Assembly (NCBI GenBank): GCA_002690925.1
Contig: NZGD01000176.1
Span: 1-33,973, forward strand
Reading direction: 5' to 3'
Source of the DNA: Rhodopirellula sp.
GTDB lineage: Bacteria > Planctomycetota > Planctomycetia > Pirellulales > Pirellulaceae
Length of the DNA: 33,973 nt
Below the pieces are notes generated by a model. It did not search any database. It had not been told where the DNA came from and saw nothing but the letters and a program-made list of their open reading frames with translations. The translations under genes and the position numbers were made by a program. Each line of letters starts with the position of its first letter. Positions within the stretch are counted from its first letter, which is position 1. This document shows, in pieces, positions 25,286-33,078 of this stretch.

Positions 25286-26305
25286 TCACTTTTCTGCTGT
25301 GGATGCGTTGAGCCAAGTGCTGACGCGGTGCGTCACTTTTTTAGCCGCGCCATGCTGCACAAAATGATCCACTTTGGGAATGGTGACCAGCGTCAGGTCA
25401 TTGTCCAGCCATTGCCATGTGTCATTGAGTGCACCGGGAAGTAAAGCGGTGTCACCGAGTCCATGGATCATCAGCACAGGACATTGCACTCGTGGCATGA
25501 CTGTGGCGTCGGTTGTGTAAGGTGGTTTTGGATAGTTCGCCTTGTAGTAATTAAGCATCCCCTCAAAAGAAGATCTTTCAAACGCCTTCACATATTTTTT
25601 TCGAGCCTCAGGATCCTTGACCCAAAATGCTAGCCCGTTGGCAGTGAGTTGTGATGCAGCCCCAGGGGTTTGGAAGTGTCGGGCGTAGGCAGACGCTTTG
25701 TGTTGTTCTGGATTGTTTGCCAGTTCTCGCCGTAAACCATTCATGTGGGGGAGATTCAGAATGACGAGACGGTCCACCATTTTTGGGTAAGTCATGGCGA
25801 AAGACCATGCAACAGCTCCACCCCAGTCGTGTCCCATCACGACTGCTTCCTCACGACCAAAGTGCTCAATCAATGCCTTGACGTCATCTACCAGTTTTGG
25901 CATCGCATAATTCTCTACTCCAACAGGCTGGTCACTCAAATTGTAGCCCCGCTGATCAAACGCAACGACCTGAAACGTCTTTGCCAGTTCAGGCATTTGA
26001 TTGCGCCATGTGTACCAATAATCAGGAAAACCATGAATCATGACCAGCAATGGGCCTTCACCTGACGTCACGTAATGGATCCGTGTGTCGCCAGACTTCG
26101 CATAACCGTGTTCGCCAAGAGAGGTTGCTTCGGCTATCGGTTCGGCCGCTTGTAATTCGCGGCAGGTAAAGCTGAAAGTACCGACGAAAGTCAGGAATGC
26201 AATGATCAACCAAAGACGCAAGTAGCGGTATCGATGTGGTGTCGCTGAAAACGCTGGTCGGTTTCTATCTCCCATTTTTGCGTATTGGAGAGTCTGGTGT
26301 AACAT
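25286..26305 (-). CDS. Epoxide-hydrolase-like alpha/beta hydrolase, membrane-anchored or secreted
   Basis: The 339-residue protein begins with a basic region and a hydrophobic helix (about 28-46, [18 protein letters not shown]) followed by [10 protein letters not shown] canonical alpha/beta hydrolase follows. [13 protein letters not shown] (91-103) is the oxyanion block, GHDWGG (158-163) carries the nucleophile Asp160, and MIHGLGD (Asp285) and KVDHF (His314) complete the triad. An Asp nucleophile with the cap segment [12 protein letters not shown] (Tyr253/Tyr254) fits epoxide hydrolases; haloalkane or fluoroacetate dehalogenases are alternatives. Export is unusual, since most such enzymes are cytoplasmic. 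ATG 26305 is chosen; ATG 26275 is possible. It lies two bases upstream of the CE7 esterase gene and shares its operon. Confidence 0.87.
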   Translation of the reverse strand: MLHQTLQYAKMGDRNRPAFSATPHRYRYLRLWLIIAFLTFVGTFSFTCRELQAAEPIAEATSLGEHGYAKSGDTRIHYVTSGEGPLLVMIHGFPDYWYTWRNQMPELAKTFQVVAFDQRGYNLSDQPVGVENYAMPKLVDDVKALIEHFGREEAVVMGHDWGGAVAWSFAMTYPKMVDRLVILNLPHMNGLRRELANNPEQHKASAYARHFQTPGAASQLTANGLAFWVKDPEARKKYVKAFERSSFEGMLNYYKANYPKPPYTTDATVMPRVQCPVLMIHGLGDTALLPGALNDTWQWLDNDLTLVTIPKVDHFVQHGAAKKVTHRVSTWLNASTAEK

Positions 26306-26718
26306 GAAATGTATCTTGCGGGTGAAAGATAATAGGAAGGTTGCTTTGGTTGCAGCTAGGATAGCGAATGCGAACCACAGCTAAGCTTTTTACTGATAGA
26401 CAGGATTGAAGTCTACAATCAATGACGAGGTATTAGCGAGCATTGGAATTGCCGCAAAGCTGAACCCAGTCTGCCGCTATCTATCATACCTCCGGCTCAT
26501 GGAAACATCGGCTCCCCTCCGGCGGGGAGGTGTTGCAGGCTTGCAAGCGGGTCCGCATTCCTAAATTACGTGATTGAACAACACACTTCGTGTTTGGTGG
26601 AAGGCAGGCTAGACTTGTTGCTCAGGGAGATTCCGGGAAAATTTTACACAACACACACCTCGTCGCTTTTATCCCCAAGGAATGCTGTGATGACAGGTAG
26701 AACTATTGGGAAGAAAGA
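26306..26718. other. 413-bp divergent gap with a GC hairpin
   Basis: This lies between the minus-strand hydrolase operon and PTH2, so it probably holds both promoters. I see no larger gene. It contains the hairpin CTCCCC-TCCGGC-GGGGAG at 26512-26529, a nearby self-complementary GCTTGCAAGC, and an 11-codon ORF that overlaps the PTH2 start. Confidence 0.5.
26512..26529. other. GC-rich inverted repeat
   Basis: CTCCCC (26512-26517) and GGGGAG (26524-26529) form a perfect six-pair stem around the loop TCCGGC. No T-run follows on either strand. It may be an operator or part of a leader RNA. Confidence 0.5.
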
Positions 26719-26722
26719 GTGA
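26690..26722 (+). CDS. Possible 10-codon leader peptide overlapping the PTH2 start
   Basis: ATG 26690 opens MTGRTIGKKE and stops at TGA 26720-26722, so the stop overlaps the GTG start of PTH2 in the four bases GTGA. AAGGA (26677-26681) lies 8 nt upstream, an excellent ribosome-binding site. This could couple translation of PTH2 to the small ORF. A chance ORF cannot be excluded, because the GTG has its own GGAAG five bases upstream. Confidence 0.35.
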   Translation: MTGRTIGKKE

Positions 26723-27126
26723 GTCAGGAAATACCGATTCAGGATCGATCTTACAAGCAGGTCATCGTGATGCGACATGATTTGAAGATGCGACGAGGCA
26801 AGCAGATTGCCCAAGGAGCACACGCGTCGATGGCGTTTTTGAATTCGCGATTGAAAGTGTCGGGAGCTGTGTCGATGAATGAGTTTGATGAGGCTGCCCA
26901 GGCTTGGCTGTCAGATGGGTTCGCAAAAATCTGCTGTCGTGTTGACAGTGAGAACGAACTTTTGGCAATTCGCGATCTTGCGAGCCAGCAGGGTTTGGAA
27001 GTTCACATGATCACCGACAGCGGCAAAACCGAATTTCACGGAGTGCCAACGAATACATGTTTGGCGATTGGCCCAGATGAATCATCAAAAATAGATGCCA
27101 TTACCGGGGAATTGAAACTACTTTGA
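26719..27126 (+). CDS. Peptidyl-tRNA hydrolase of the archaeal/eukaryotic PTH2 type
   Basis: The protein has 135 residues. It contains YKQVIVMRHDLKMRRGKQIAQGAHASMAF (12-40), the PTH2 N-terminal block with the catalytic-region Lys28 and His35. At the end it has EVHMITDSGKTEF (Asp100, Thr104) and VPTNTCLAIGPD, another invariant block. PTH2 enzymes release peptidyl groups from tRNAs that drop off ribosomes. PTH2 is mainly archaeal and eukaryotic and is unrelated to bacterial Pth1, but scattered bacteria have it. The start must lie upstream of the first ATG in this frame (26770), because the conserved YKQVIV precedes it; GTG 26719 with GGAAG five bases upstream fits. A probable terminator follows at 27257-27284. 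Confidence 0.92.
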   Translation: MSQEIPIQDRSYKQVIVMRHDLKMRRGKQIAQGAHASMAFLNSRLKVSGAVSMNEFDEAAQAWLSDGFAKICCRVDSENELLAIRDLASQQGLEVHMITDSGKTEFHGVPTNTCLAIGPDESSKIDAITGELKLL

Positions 27127-27256
27127 TTTGAGGATTGTTGTGGAGACGGATAATTCTTTGCTGTGGGGTGAATTGAGTACGATTTTATGATCAGATTGAA
27201 CCGTTTGAGATGTGCTTGCCCAAGGTTCCAATACGGTGCATAGTGTGAGTAGCTAG

Positions 27257-27284
27257 ACTGAGACTTATCCTGCCTCAGTTTTTT
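27257..27284 (+). terminator. Rho-independent-type terminator after PTH2
   Basis: ACTGAG (27257-27262) pairs perfectly with CTCAGT (27274-27279), and a run of six T follows (27279-27284). It lies about 130 nt after the PTH2 stop and just ahead of the pentaheme cytochrome gene, so it probably separates the two transcription units. The stem is short and the 11-base loop is long. Confidence 0.55.
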
Positions 27285-27317
27285 ACATCCCCCGCCTTAG
27301 TAATCGCTGTTTTCTCC

Positions 27318-29819
27318 ATGTCTTTTTTCCCGTCTTGGCGATCGCGAATTACATTTGTCTCTGGTTTAGCAGTGCTGTTCTTGCTGCTTTGTGCAGCCAG
27401 TACGCACGGGTACGCAAAGAGTCCGCCTTTCGTTGCTGGCTTTGAGCGATTTGCCAGACACGGTGACATGAGTCTTGCCCAGGCTGGCGATTTACTCGTC
27501 AGTGAGTTGAGCTGCGTGGCTTGTCATGTGTCAGGCAATCCACAATGGAAGCCTAAGCGGGGGCCAACACTCGTTGGCACCGCGAATCGATTTTCAGAGA
27601 AGTGGTTGCGGGAATATCTGGATAATCCGAATGGAAAAAAATCGGGTACGACCATGCCACATATGCTGGGGCATCTTGATGACGGTCAACGGCAAACAGT
27701 AATCAATAAACTGGTGGCATTTTTAGGCACCCAGAAGAAGCCTTTTGAAACGGTACGAGCAACCGGTGCGGTAGCCGTCATGCACGAGTTTTGGAATCAA
27801 GGTGACCCGTTGCGTGGCAGGAATCTGTATCACACTGTCGGGTGTGTTGCTTGCCATCAACCGGATGCAAAACAAGAGACGAATCAAACGGCACCCACCG
27901 CGGTAGATCAGATGATTTCACAGCTCGATTCTGAGGAACTACAGGAACTTGGTTTGTTGCGGGCCGCTCGGCGCGTTGCGTCTGTTCCCCATGGCGATCT
28001 GGTCGGCAAATACACCCATCAATCATTAGCGATGTTCTTGCTCCGTCCCGATTCAGTTCGGAAAGGGGCCAGAATGCCAAACCTGCGTTTGTCGCCGAGC
28101 GAGGCGGCGGACGTGACTGCCTATTTGCTAAGTGAAAAGGGACGCGAAGTTTCGATTAAGGAAACCGTGCTGGATTCTGCAATGGTTGAAGAAGGGCGAT
28201 CTTTGTTTGTGGAGTTGCGTTGTAGTAATTGCCATGAGGCTACTGACGTTGCGTCACCGAGGATGGCGACGCCATGGGACAAGTTGAATCCTGAAACAAC
28301 ACACAACTGTTTGACCAGGCCGGCGGCAGTGATGCCAGATTATGGACTTGATGAGCTGCAGGTTGACGCGATCAAAGGCATGCTGGAATCGGATTCGCGG
28401 ATTGCAGAAGTGGATGCAGCTGAGCGGGTACACCATCGCATGCTGCAACTTAATTGCTACGCCTGTCATCAGCGTGAAACGGAACTGACGAACGATGGGG
28501 GAACTGGGGTGCTTGGTGGAGTCGGTCGCTACCGCAAGGCTTATTTTGAAATGGTTGAGCAGGTCGATCTCGGTGACGAGGGACGCCTGCCACCGCCTTT
28601 GACCGGTGTCGGCAGTAAACTCCAGCCGAAAGCTTTGAAGGCGATTTTTGATCAACGCACGACGGCTTATCGTCGCCATATGAAAGCCCGTATGCCTGCT
28701 TATCATGCCAACGCAGTCAAGGATCTGGTCGAGAATTTACCGGTCGCTGATCAGGCGAGAGATAAAAGTGAGTCGTTGGTTTTCGGTAAATCCAGCGATT
28801 TGATGTTTCGCGCCGGGCATGAACTGTCGGGAACGGGTTGTGTTGAATGTCACTTGTACCGGGGGGAAAGCTTGCCCGGGGTGGTTGGCTTGGATCTTGC
28901 CGGAATCACGTCACGTGTTCGACCAGAATGGTTTCATGACTTTGTGCTTGATCCCGGTGCGCTGAAAAGCCGCACGCGAATGCCGACCTTCTTTCCAGAT
29001 GGTAAAAGCAATCGTCCCAATCTGTTGGAGGGTGACGTCGAGAAACAAATCGCATCACTGTGGTTTTATCTGAAAGATCTGACCAACCAGCCATTGCCGG
29101 CAAAGATTGAAAAAGTCCGTTCGCAGAACTATGAACTGCGACCTGCCGGGCGACCTGTGGTGCTGCGTTCGTTCATGCAGGATGCGGGGACACACGCCAT
29201 CGCAGTCGGTTTTCCCCAGCAGACCCACTACTCATTTGATTCCGAGCAAATTCGTCTGGCGTCTGCCTGGAAAGGACGTTTTATTGACGCCAGGGGAACG
29301 TGGTTTGAGCGTTTTACACCTCCCGCAGATCCGCTCGGTGAATCGCTTGTCGGTTTCCCGCAGGGTTCACCCTTCGCTCTGCTTGATTCTGAAAATATGG
29401 TTTGGCCAGCGTGGAAGAACCAGGAAGCGTTGTACCAGTTTCGGGGGTACCGGCTGGATTCAAAAGGCGTGCCCACCTTCTTGTATCGGTTCGCGCAGTG
29501 GCAAATCGAAGAACGCATTGAACCGTTGGAACGAAGGGGGCTGCGCCGGAAGTGGAAAATACAACGTGTGGAGAATGAAGCTGCCAAAGCAATGGATGAA
29601 TCAGGCGTTTTGAACCTATGTATTCATCAGGCAAAAAAGTTGAAAAGACAGTCGGTGACTCAGGTCAATGGCAGTGGATTGCAGGCTCATCTTGCAGTCG
29701 TGCCTGAGCAAGACAACGGGTCAGAAAACAGGGTCATCAAAATGCAAGAAAGCGAACGTTGGGTCGTGCCTCTTGATGGAAATGATCAACAGATGGTTGT
29801 GGTGGAGTACGTATGGTGA
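27318..29819 (+). CDS. Secreted pentaheme c-type cytochrome
   Basis: After a signal peptide (about 8-33, ITFVSGLAVLFLLLCAASTHGYA) this 833-residue protein has five CxxCH heme sites: CVACH 66-70, CVACH 176-180, CSNCH 302-306, CYACH 380-384 and CVECH 508-512. Each is followed, 32-79 residues later, by a Met-Pro that fits the axial ligand: TTMPH (113-114), ARMPN (253), VMPDY (339), ARMPA (459) and TRMPT (555). So it looks like five linked mono-heme domains. The last about 240 residues (590-833) are a beta-rich, heme-free domain I cannot assign. The gene overlaps the next one by 7 bp, implying co-translation. No clear ribosome-binding site precedes ATG 27318. Electron transfer in the periplasm is expected; the partner enzyme is probably the adjacent propeller protein. 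Confidence 0.9.
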   Translation: MSFFPSWRSRITFVSGLAVLFLLLCAASTHGYAKSPPFVAGFERFARHGDMSLAQAGDLLVSELSCVACHVSGNPQWKPKRGPTLVGTANRFSEKWLREYLDNPNGKKSGTTMPHMLGHLDDGQRQTVINKLVAFLGTQKKPFETVRATGAVAVMHEFWNQGDPLRGRNLYHTVGCVACHQPDAKQETNQTAPTAVDQMISQLDSEELQELGLLRAARRVASVPHGDLVGKYTHQSLAMFLLRPDSVRKGARMPNLRLSPSEAADVTAYLLSEKGREVSIKETVLDSAMVEEGRSLFVELRCSNCHEATDVASPRMATPWDKLNPETTHNCLTRPAAVMPDYGLDELQVDAIKGMLESDSRIAEVDAAERVHHRMLQLNCYACHQRETELTNDGGTGVLGGVGRYRKAYFEMVEQVDLGDEGRLPPPLTGVGSKLQPKALKAIFDQRTTAYRRHMKARMPAYHANAVKDLVENLPVADQARDKSESLVFGKSSDLMFRAGHELSGTGCVECHLYRGESLPGVVGLDLAGITSRVRPEWFHDFVLDPGALKSRTRMPTFFPDGKSNRPNLLEGDVEKQIASLWFYLKDLTNQPLPAKIEKVRSQNYELRPAGRPVVLRSFMQDAGTHAIAVGFPQQTHYSFDSEQIRLASAWKGRFIDARGTWFERFTPPADPLGESLVGFPQGSPFALLDSENMVWPAWKNQEALYQFRGYRLDSKGVPTFLYRFAQWQIEERIEPLERRGLRRKWKIQRVENEAAKAMDESGVLNLCIHQAKKLKRQSVTQVNGSGLQAHLAVVPEQDNGSENRVIKMQESERWVVPLDGNDQQMVVVEYVW

Positions 29820-31384
29820 TGCAACGATCAAACCTGATGCGGTTCATTGGTGTGTTGGCATTTTGTCTCATGGGATTCAGCCCCATGAGCAGGATGATCG
29901 CAGCTGAGAAAGATTACTATCGGCTCCTGTCTGTGGCGACCAGCAAGGCTCCCACGGAGTCACGGTCCAAAAATTGGAAGCCTTCGCCAGAGGGATTGCC
30001 ACTGGAAATCAGTGGGATGACATTTCTTGATGATCAGCGTTTAGCGGTGGCCATTCGGAAAGGCGAGATCTGGATATTGGATGGAGTTTATGACGAACCC
30101 GCTGTGAATGTGACCTACAAACGCTTTGCCAATGCTTTGCATGAACCGTTGGGGCTGTTACAGCATGATGGCGCGCTCTACACCGCGCAGCGTAGTGAAC
30201 TGACCAAAATACGTGATGTCGACGGTGATGATATCGCCGATGAGTATCTGACAGCGGCAAAGGGTTGGGCTGTCACCGGGCATTATCACGAATACGCGTT
30301 TGGTCCCAAGCTCGATGCCAAGGGCAATCTTTGGCTGACTTTGAACATCGGGATGGGGCTCAAGGGCGACCAACTCAAGCGAGCCGTTCCTGATCCACCG
30401 CTGGGTTATCGTCAGGGTCGCTGGCGCGGTTGGGGCATGGTCGTGACCCCTCAGGGGAAGCTGGTTCCGATGTGTGCCGGGATGCGATCGCCCGCAGGTC
30501 TGGGGGCCAATGCCGCGGGTGACATGTTTTATACCGATCAGCAGGGGAATTGGGTGGCAACCAACTCCTTGCACCATTTAAGGCCGGGAGTGTTCTTTCA
30601 TCATGCCGAGGCATTGGCATCGATGAACGAACCCGGCTCGACGATCCAAGGAGTGAAGAAGGTGCCCGCTGGTGTGCCAATTCCAGAAGCCATGAAGCAG
30701 TTTCCTCAATTACGCCCTCCGGCGGTCTGGTTTCCTTACAAGCGAGCGGGACAGTCACCGACTGACATCATGTTGGACACGAGTGATGGAAAGTTCGGAC
30801 CATTCGCAGGTCAGTTTTTTGTCGGTGAATTCACCCAAGCGGGCGTCAATCGCGTCTTTCTCGAAAAAGTCGGAGGTGAATATCAGGGGGCATGTTTTCC
30901 ATTTCGAAGTGGATTTGCATCAGCTGTGCTGAGGTTGGCTCAAGGTGCAGATGGCAGCATGTTTGCAGGTTTGACCAACCGTGGCTGGAGCAGCCTTGGC
31001 AATGCCAGTTATGGCTTGCAGCGTTTGGTTTGGACCGGAAAAACGCCTTTCGAAATCCAGGAAATGCGAGCGACCACAGATGGGTTTGAATTGCTCTTTA
31101 CCCTGCCGGTCGACCCTGAAACTGCAAGTGATCCAGCATCCTACACCATGCAGAGTCACACCTATCTGTACCATGCCGCGTATGGCAGCGATGAAATTCA
31201 GAAAAAGGATCTGAATATCAGTTCGGCGATTGTCTCAGATGATGGACGCCGTGTCCGTTTGGTGATGGAGGGTCTGCGTGAACTCTTTGTGCACGCCCTG
31301 AAAGCCGACGGTGTACGGAGTGAAGCTGGAAAGCCGCTACTTCATCCCAATGCCTATTACACCCTGAATCGACGACCCCAGTAG
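29813..31384 (+). CDS. Secreted sorbosone-dehydrogenase-like beta-propeller
   Basis: The 523-residue protein begins with a signal peptide (about 9-31, MRFIGVLAFCLMGFSPMSRMIAA). The body has the repeated strand-turn pattern of NHL/glucose-sorbosone-dehydrogenase-like propellers: ISGMTFLDDQRLAVAIRKGEIWIL, EPLGLLQHDGALYTAQRSELTKI, a calcium-type loop DVDGDDIADEY (135-145), GHYHEYAFGPKLDAKGNLWLTLN, GMRSPAGLGANAAGDMFYTDQQGNWV and PTDIMLDTSDGKFGPFAGQFFVGEFT. There is no CxxCH and no obvious PQQ-specific motif. The C-terminal part (about 425-523) is a separate beta domain. The start ATG 29813 overlaps the cytochrome gene stop (29817-29819), and GGAG sits five bases upstream; ATG 29819 is a second option. 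In planctomycetes similar propellers are often fused to heme domains; here the heme part is a separate gene. Confidence 0.85.
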   Translation: MVMQRSNLMRFIGVLAFCLMGFSPMSRMIAAEKDYYRLLSVATSKAPTESRSKNWKPSPEGLPLEISGMTFLDDQRLAVAIRKGEIWILDGVYDEPAVNVTYKRFANALHEPLGLLQHDGALYTAQRSELTKIRDVDGDDIADEYLTAAKGWAVTGHYHEYAFGPKLDAKGNLWLTLNIGMGLKGDQLKRAVPDPPLGYRQGRWRGWGMVVTPQGKLVPMCAGMRSPAGLGANAAGDMFYTDQQGNWVATNSLHHLRPGVFFHHAEALASMNEPGSTIQGVKKVPAGVPIPEAMKQFPQLRPPAVWFPYKRAGQSPTDIMLDTSDGKFGPFAGQFFVGEFTQAGVNRVFLEKVGGEYQGACFPFRSGFASAVLRLAQGADGSMFAGLTNRGWSSLGNASYGLQRLVWTGKTPFEIQEMRATTDGFELLFTLPVDPETASDPASYTMQSHTYLYHAAYGSDEIQKKDLNISSAIVSDDGRRVRLVMEGLRELFVHALKADGVRSEAGKPLLHPNAYYTLNRRPQ

Positions 31385-31440
31385 CAACTGGAATCGTTGG
31401 CGGATGACGTTGTCGTGCCAAGGGCTGAATGAGCGTCGTT

Positions 31441-32943
31441 TCAACGCGAAAATTCTGGATTGGCGATGGGGCGTTTGGCATCCATTGATTCCAGAATTGC
31501 TGACAGTCGAGTCCGCATCGTTTTGACTTTGTCCGCTTTCTGTTCTGCCAGATTGTTTGATTCGGATAGATCATTTTCCAAGTCATACAGTTCGGAAATC
31601 CCCTCATCAAATTGGATCAATTTCCAATTTCCTTTGCGAAGAATGCTGTAGGGTCCGGGAGCATGTCGGTAATGGGGGAAATGCCAGATCAACTCGTCAC
31701 GTTTCAACGGGGTTTGACCACCGGATTTCAACAGGGGCAACAGCGACAAACCATCGATTTCGCGGTCTGTTGGTGCTGTTGCACCGACGGCGTCGAGGAT
31801 GGTTGGAAAGACGTCGATTGAACAGACAGGGGTATCCGAGAGGGTTCCCGGCTTGATCTGCCCAGGCCACCGAACCAGAAAGGGAACACGGATTCCACCC
31901 TCATAGGCATAGCCTTTACCACTGCGAAGAGGAGCATTTTCGGTGGGTCGACCTCCGTTGTCCAAGCCCCCGTTATCTGACGTGAAAATGATCATCGTGC
32001 GATCATCCAGGTTCAATTCCTGAAGCGCCTGAAGAATCTGCTCTGTGGAATCATCGATGGACTCCACCATCGCCGCATACTTTGCGTTCACATCCGATTT
32101 TCCATCCTGCTTGTACTTGGCAGCCACTTTATCAATCGCCTGAATCGGAGTGTGTACTGCATAGTGGCCAAGGTTGATGAAGAAGGGTTTGTCTTTCCAT
32201 TGACGGATCAACTGAACTGCTTCATCTGCCTCGCGGTGGGTCAGAAATTCACCCGCTTTGCGGCCTGGCAATGATGGAATGCCGGCCCGAATCATTGGGT
32301 GTCGATGCTTGGGTTGATTGTAGGGATCAAAATAGGAAGGTGGTTGTCCGTAATCGCATCCACCACGATTCTCGTCGTAGCCTTGTCCTGGTGGATACCA
32401 CGCTTCATCACCCAGATGCCATTTGCCGATGTAAGCAGTTTTGTAGCCATGAGATCCAAGTACTTCCGCAACGGTTACTTCATCGTGTTCCATCCAGAAC
32501 GGATTGGGTGGACAAAGCAATTTTCGATTTTTGCCACCCACATATTCCGTGGGATTTTGTTCGGGCGTACCAAGCTTGCCACGTTGAAACAGACTGCGGA
32601 TCCAATCGGTGACACCGATACGTGCTGGATAACGACCCGTTTGCAATGCCGCTCGAGTCGGTGAGCAGACAGCGCAGGCAGCGTAGCCATTGGTGAATCT
32701 CATTCCTTCTTCGGCGATTCGGTCGATGTTGGGTGTCTTGTAATAATCACTACCTTGGCAGGATAGATCCATCCAGCCCATGTCATCGACCACAATCAGA
32801 ATCACATTGGGAGGTGTACTCTTTTCGACGGTTTCGTTGGCCAATGCCCCATTTAAGCCAGCGAGCAAACTGCATGCGAATGATGTCAGTGAGAATACAA
32901 TCAGGGGTGTATAGACAGCGGCAGCAAAAACAGGGCGACGCAT
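31441..32943 (-). CDS. Secreted formylglycine-dependent sulfatase (arylsulfatase family)
   Basis: The 500-residue sulfatase has a signal peptide (about 1-35). NVILIVVDDMGWMDLSCQG (46-64) holds the metal-binding Asp53-Asp54. CSPTR (93-97) followed by AALQTGRYPARIGVTDW is the sulfatase motif whose Cys is converted to formylglycine. YKTAYIGKWHLGD holds the conserved Lys and His. IIFTSDNGGLDNGG holds the C-terminal metal Asp-Asn pair, and PLRSGKGYAYEGGIRVPFLVRWPG is another family block. The length is normal. The substrate is probably a sulfated polysaccharide, but it cannot be read from the sequence. It is convergent with the propeller gene and divergent from the second sulfatase, with 135 bp between the two starts. 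The CSPTR form indicates activation by a formylglycine-generating enzyme located elsewhere. Confidence 0.95.
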   Translation of the reverse strand: MRRPVFAAAVYTPLIVFSLTSFACSLLAGLNGALANETVEKSTPPNVILIVVDDMGWMDLSCQGSDYYKTPNIDRIAEEGMRFTNGYAACAVCSPTRAALQTGRYPARIGVTDWIRSLFQRGKLGTPEQNPTEYVGGKNRKLLCPPNPFWMEHDEVTVAEVLGSHGYKTAYIGKWHLGDEAWYPPGQGYDENRGGCDYGQPPSYFDPYNQPKHRHPMIRAGIPSLPGRKAGEFLTHREADEAVQLIRQWKDKPFFINLGHYAVHTPIQAIDKVAAKYKQDGKSDVNAKYAAMVESIDDSTEQILQALQELNLDDRTMIIFTSDNGGLDNGGRPTENAPLRSGKGYAYEGGIRVPFLVRWPGQIKPGTLSDTPVCSIDVFPTILDAVGATAPTDREIDGLSLLPLLKSGGQTPLKRDELIWHFPHYRHAPGPYSILRKGNWKLIQFDEGISELYDLENDLSESNNLAEQKADKVKTMRTRLSAILESMDAKRPIANPEFSR

Positions 32944-33064
32944 TTATAATTCAACCTTCGGAATGGACGGACTCGGGATGGACGCACAGTAGGGCGTGAT
33001 TTCACAACTGATTGTATCCCAAATCAATCCTGACGCGTTTCCCATTATGATGTTTGTTTTTAAC

Positions 33065-33070
33065 AGGAAG
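33065..33070 (+). promoter_or_regulatory. Ribosome-binding site AGGAAG supporting a TTG start
   Basis: AGGAAG ends eight bases before TTG 33079, the only well-placed in-frame start for the second sulfatase that includes its signal-like N-terminus. The nearby ATG 33071 is in another frame and lies directly against the site. Confidence 0.5.
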
Positions 33071-33078
33071 ATGGCGTT

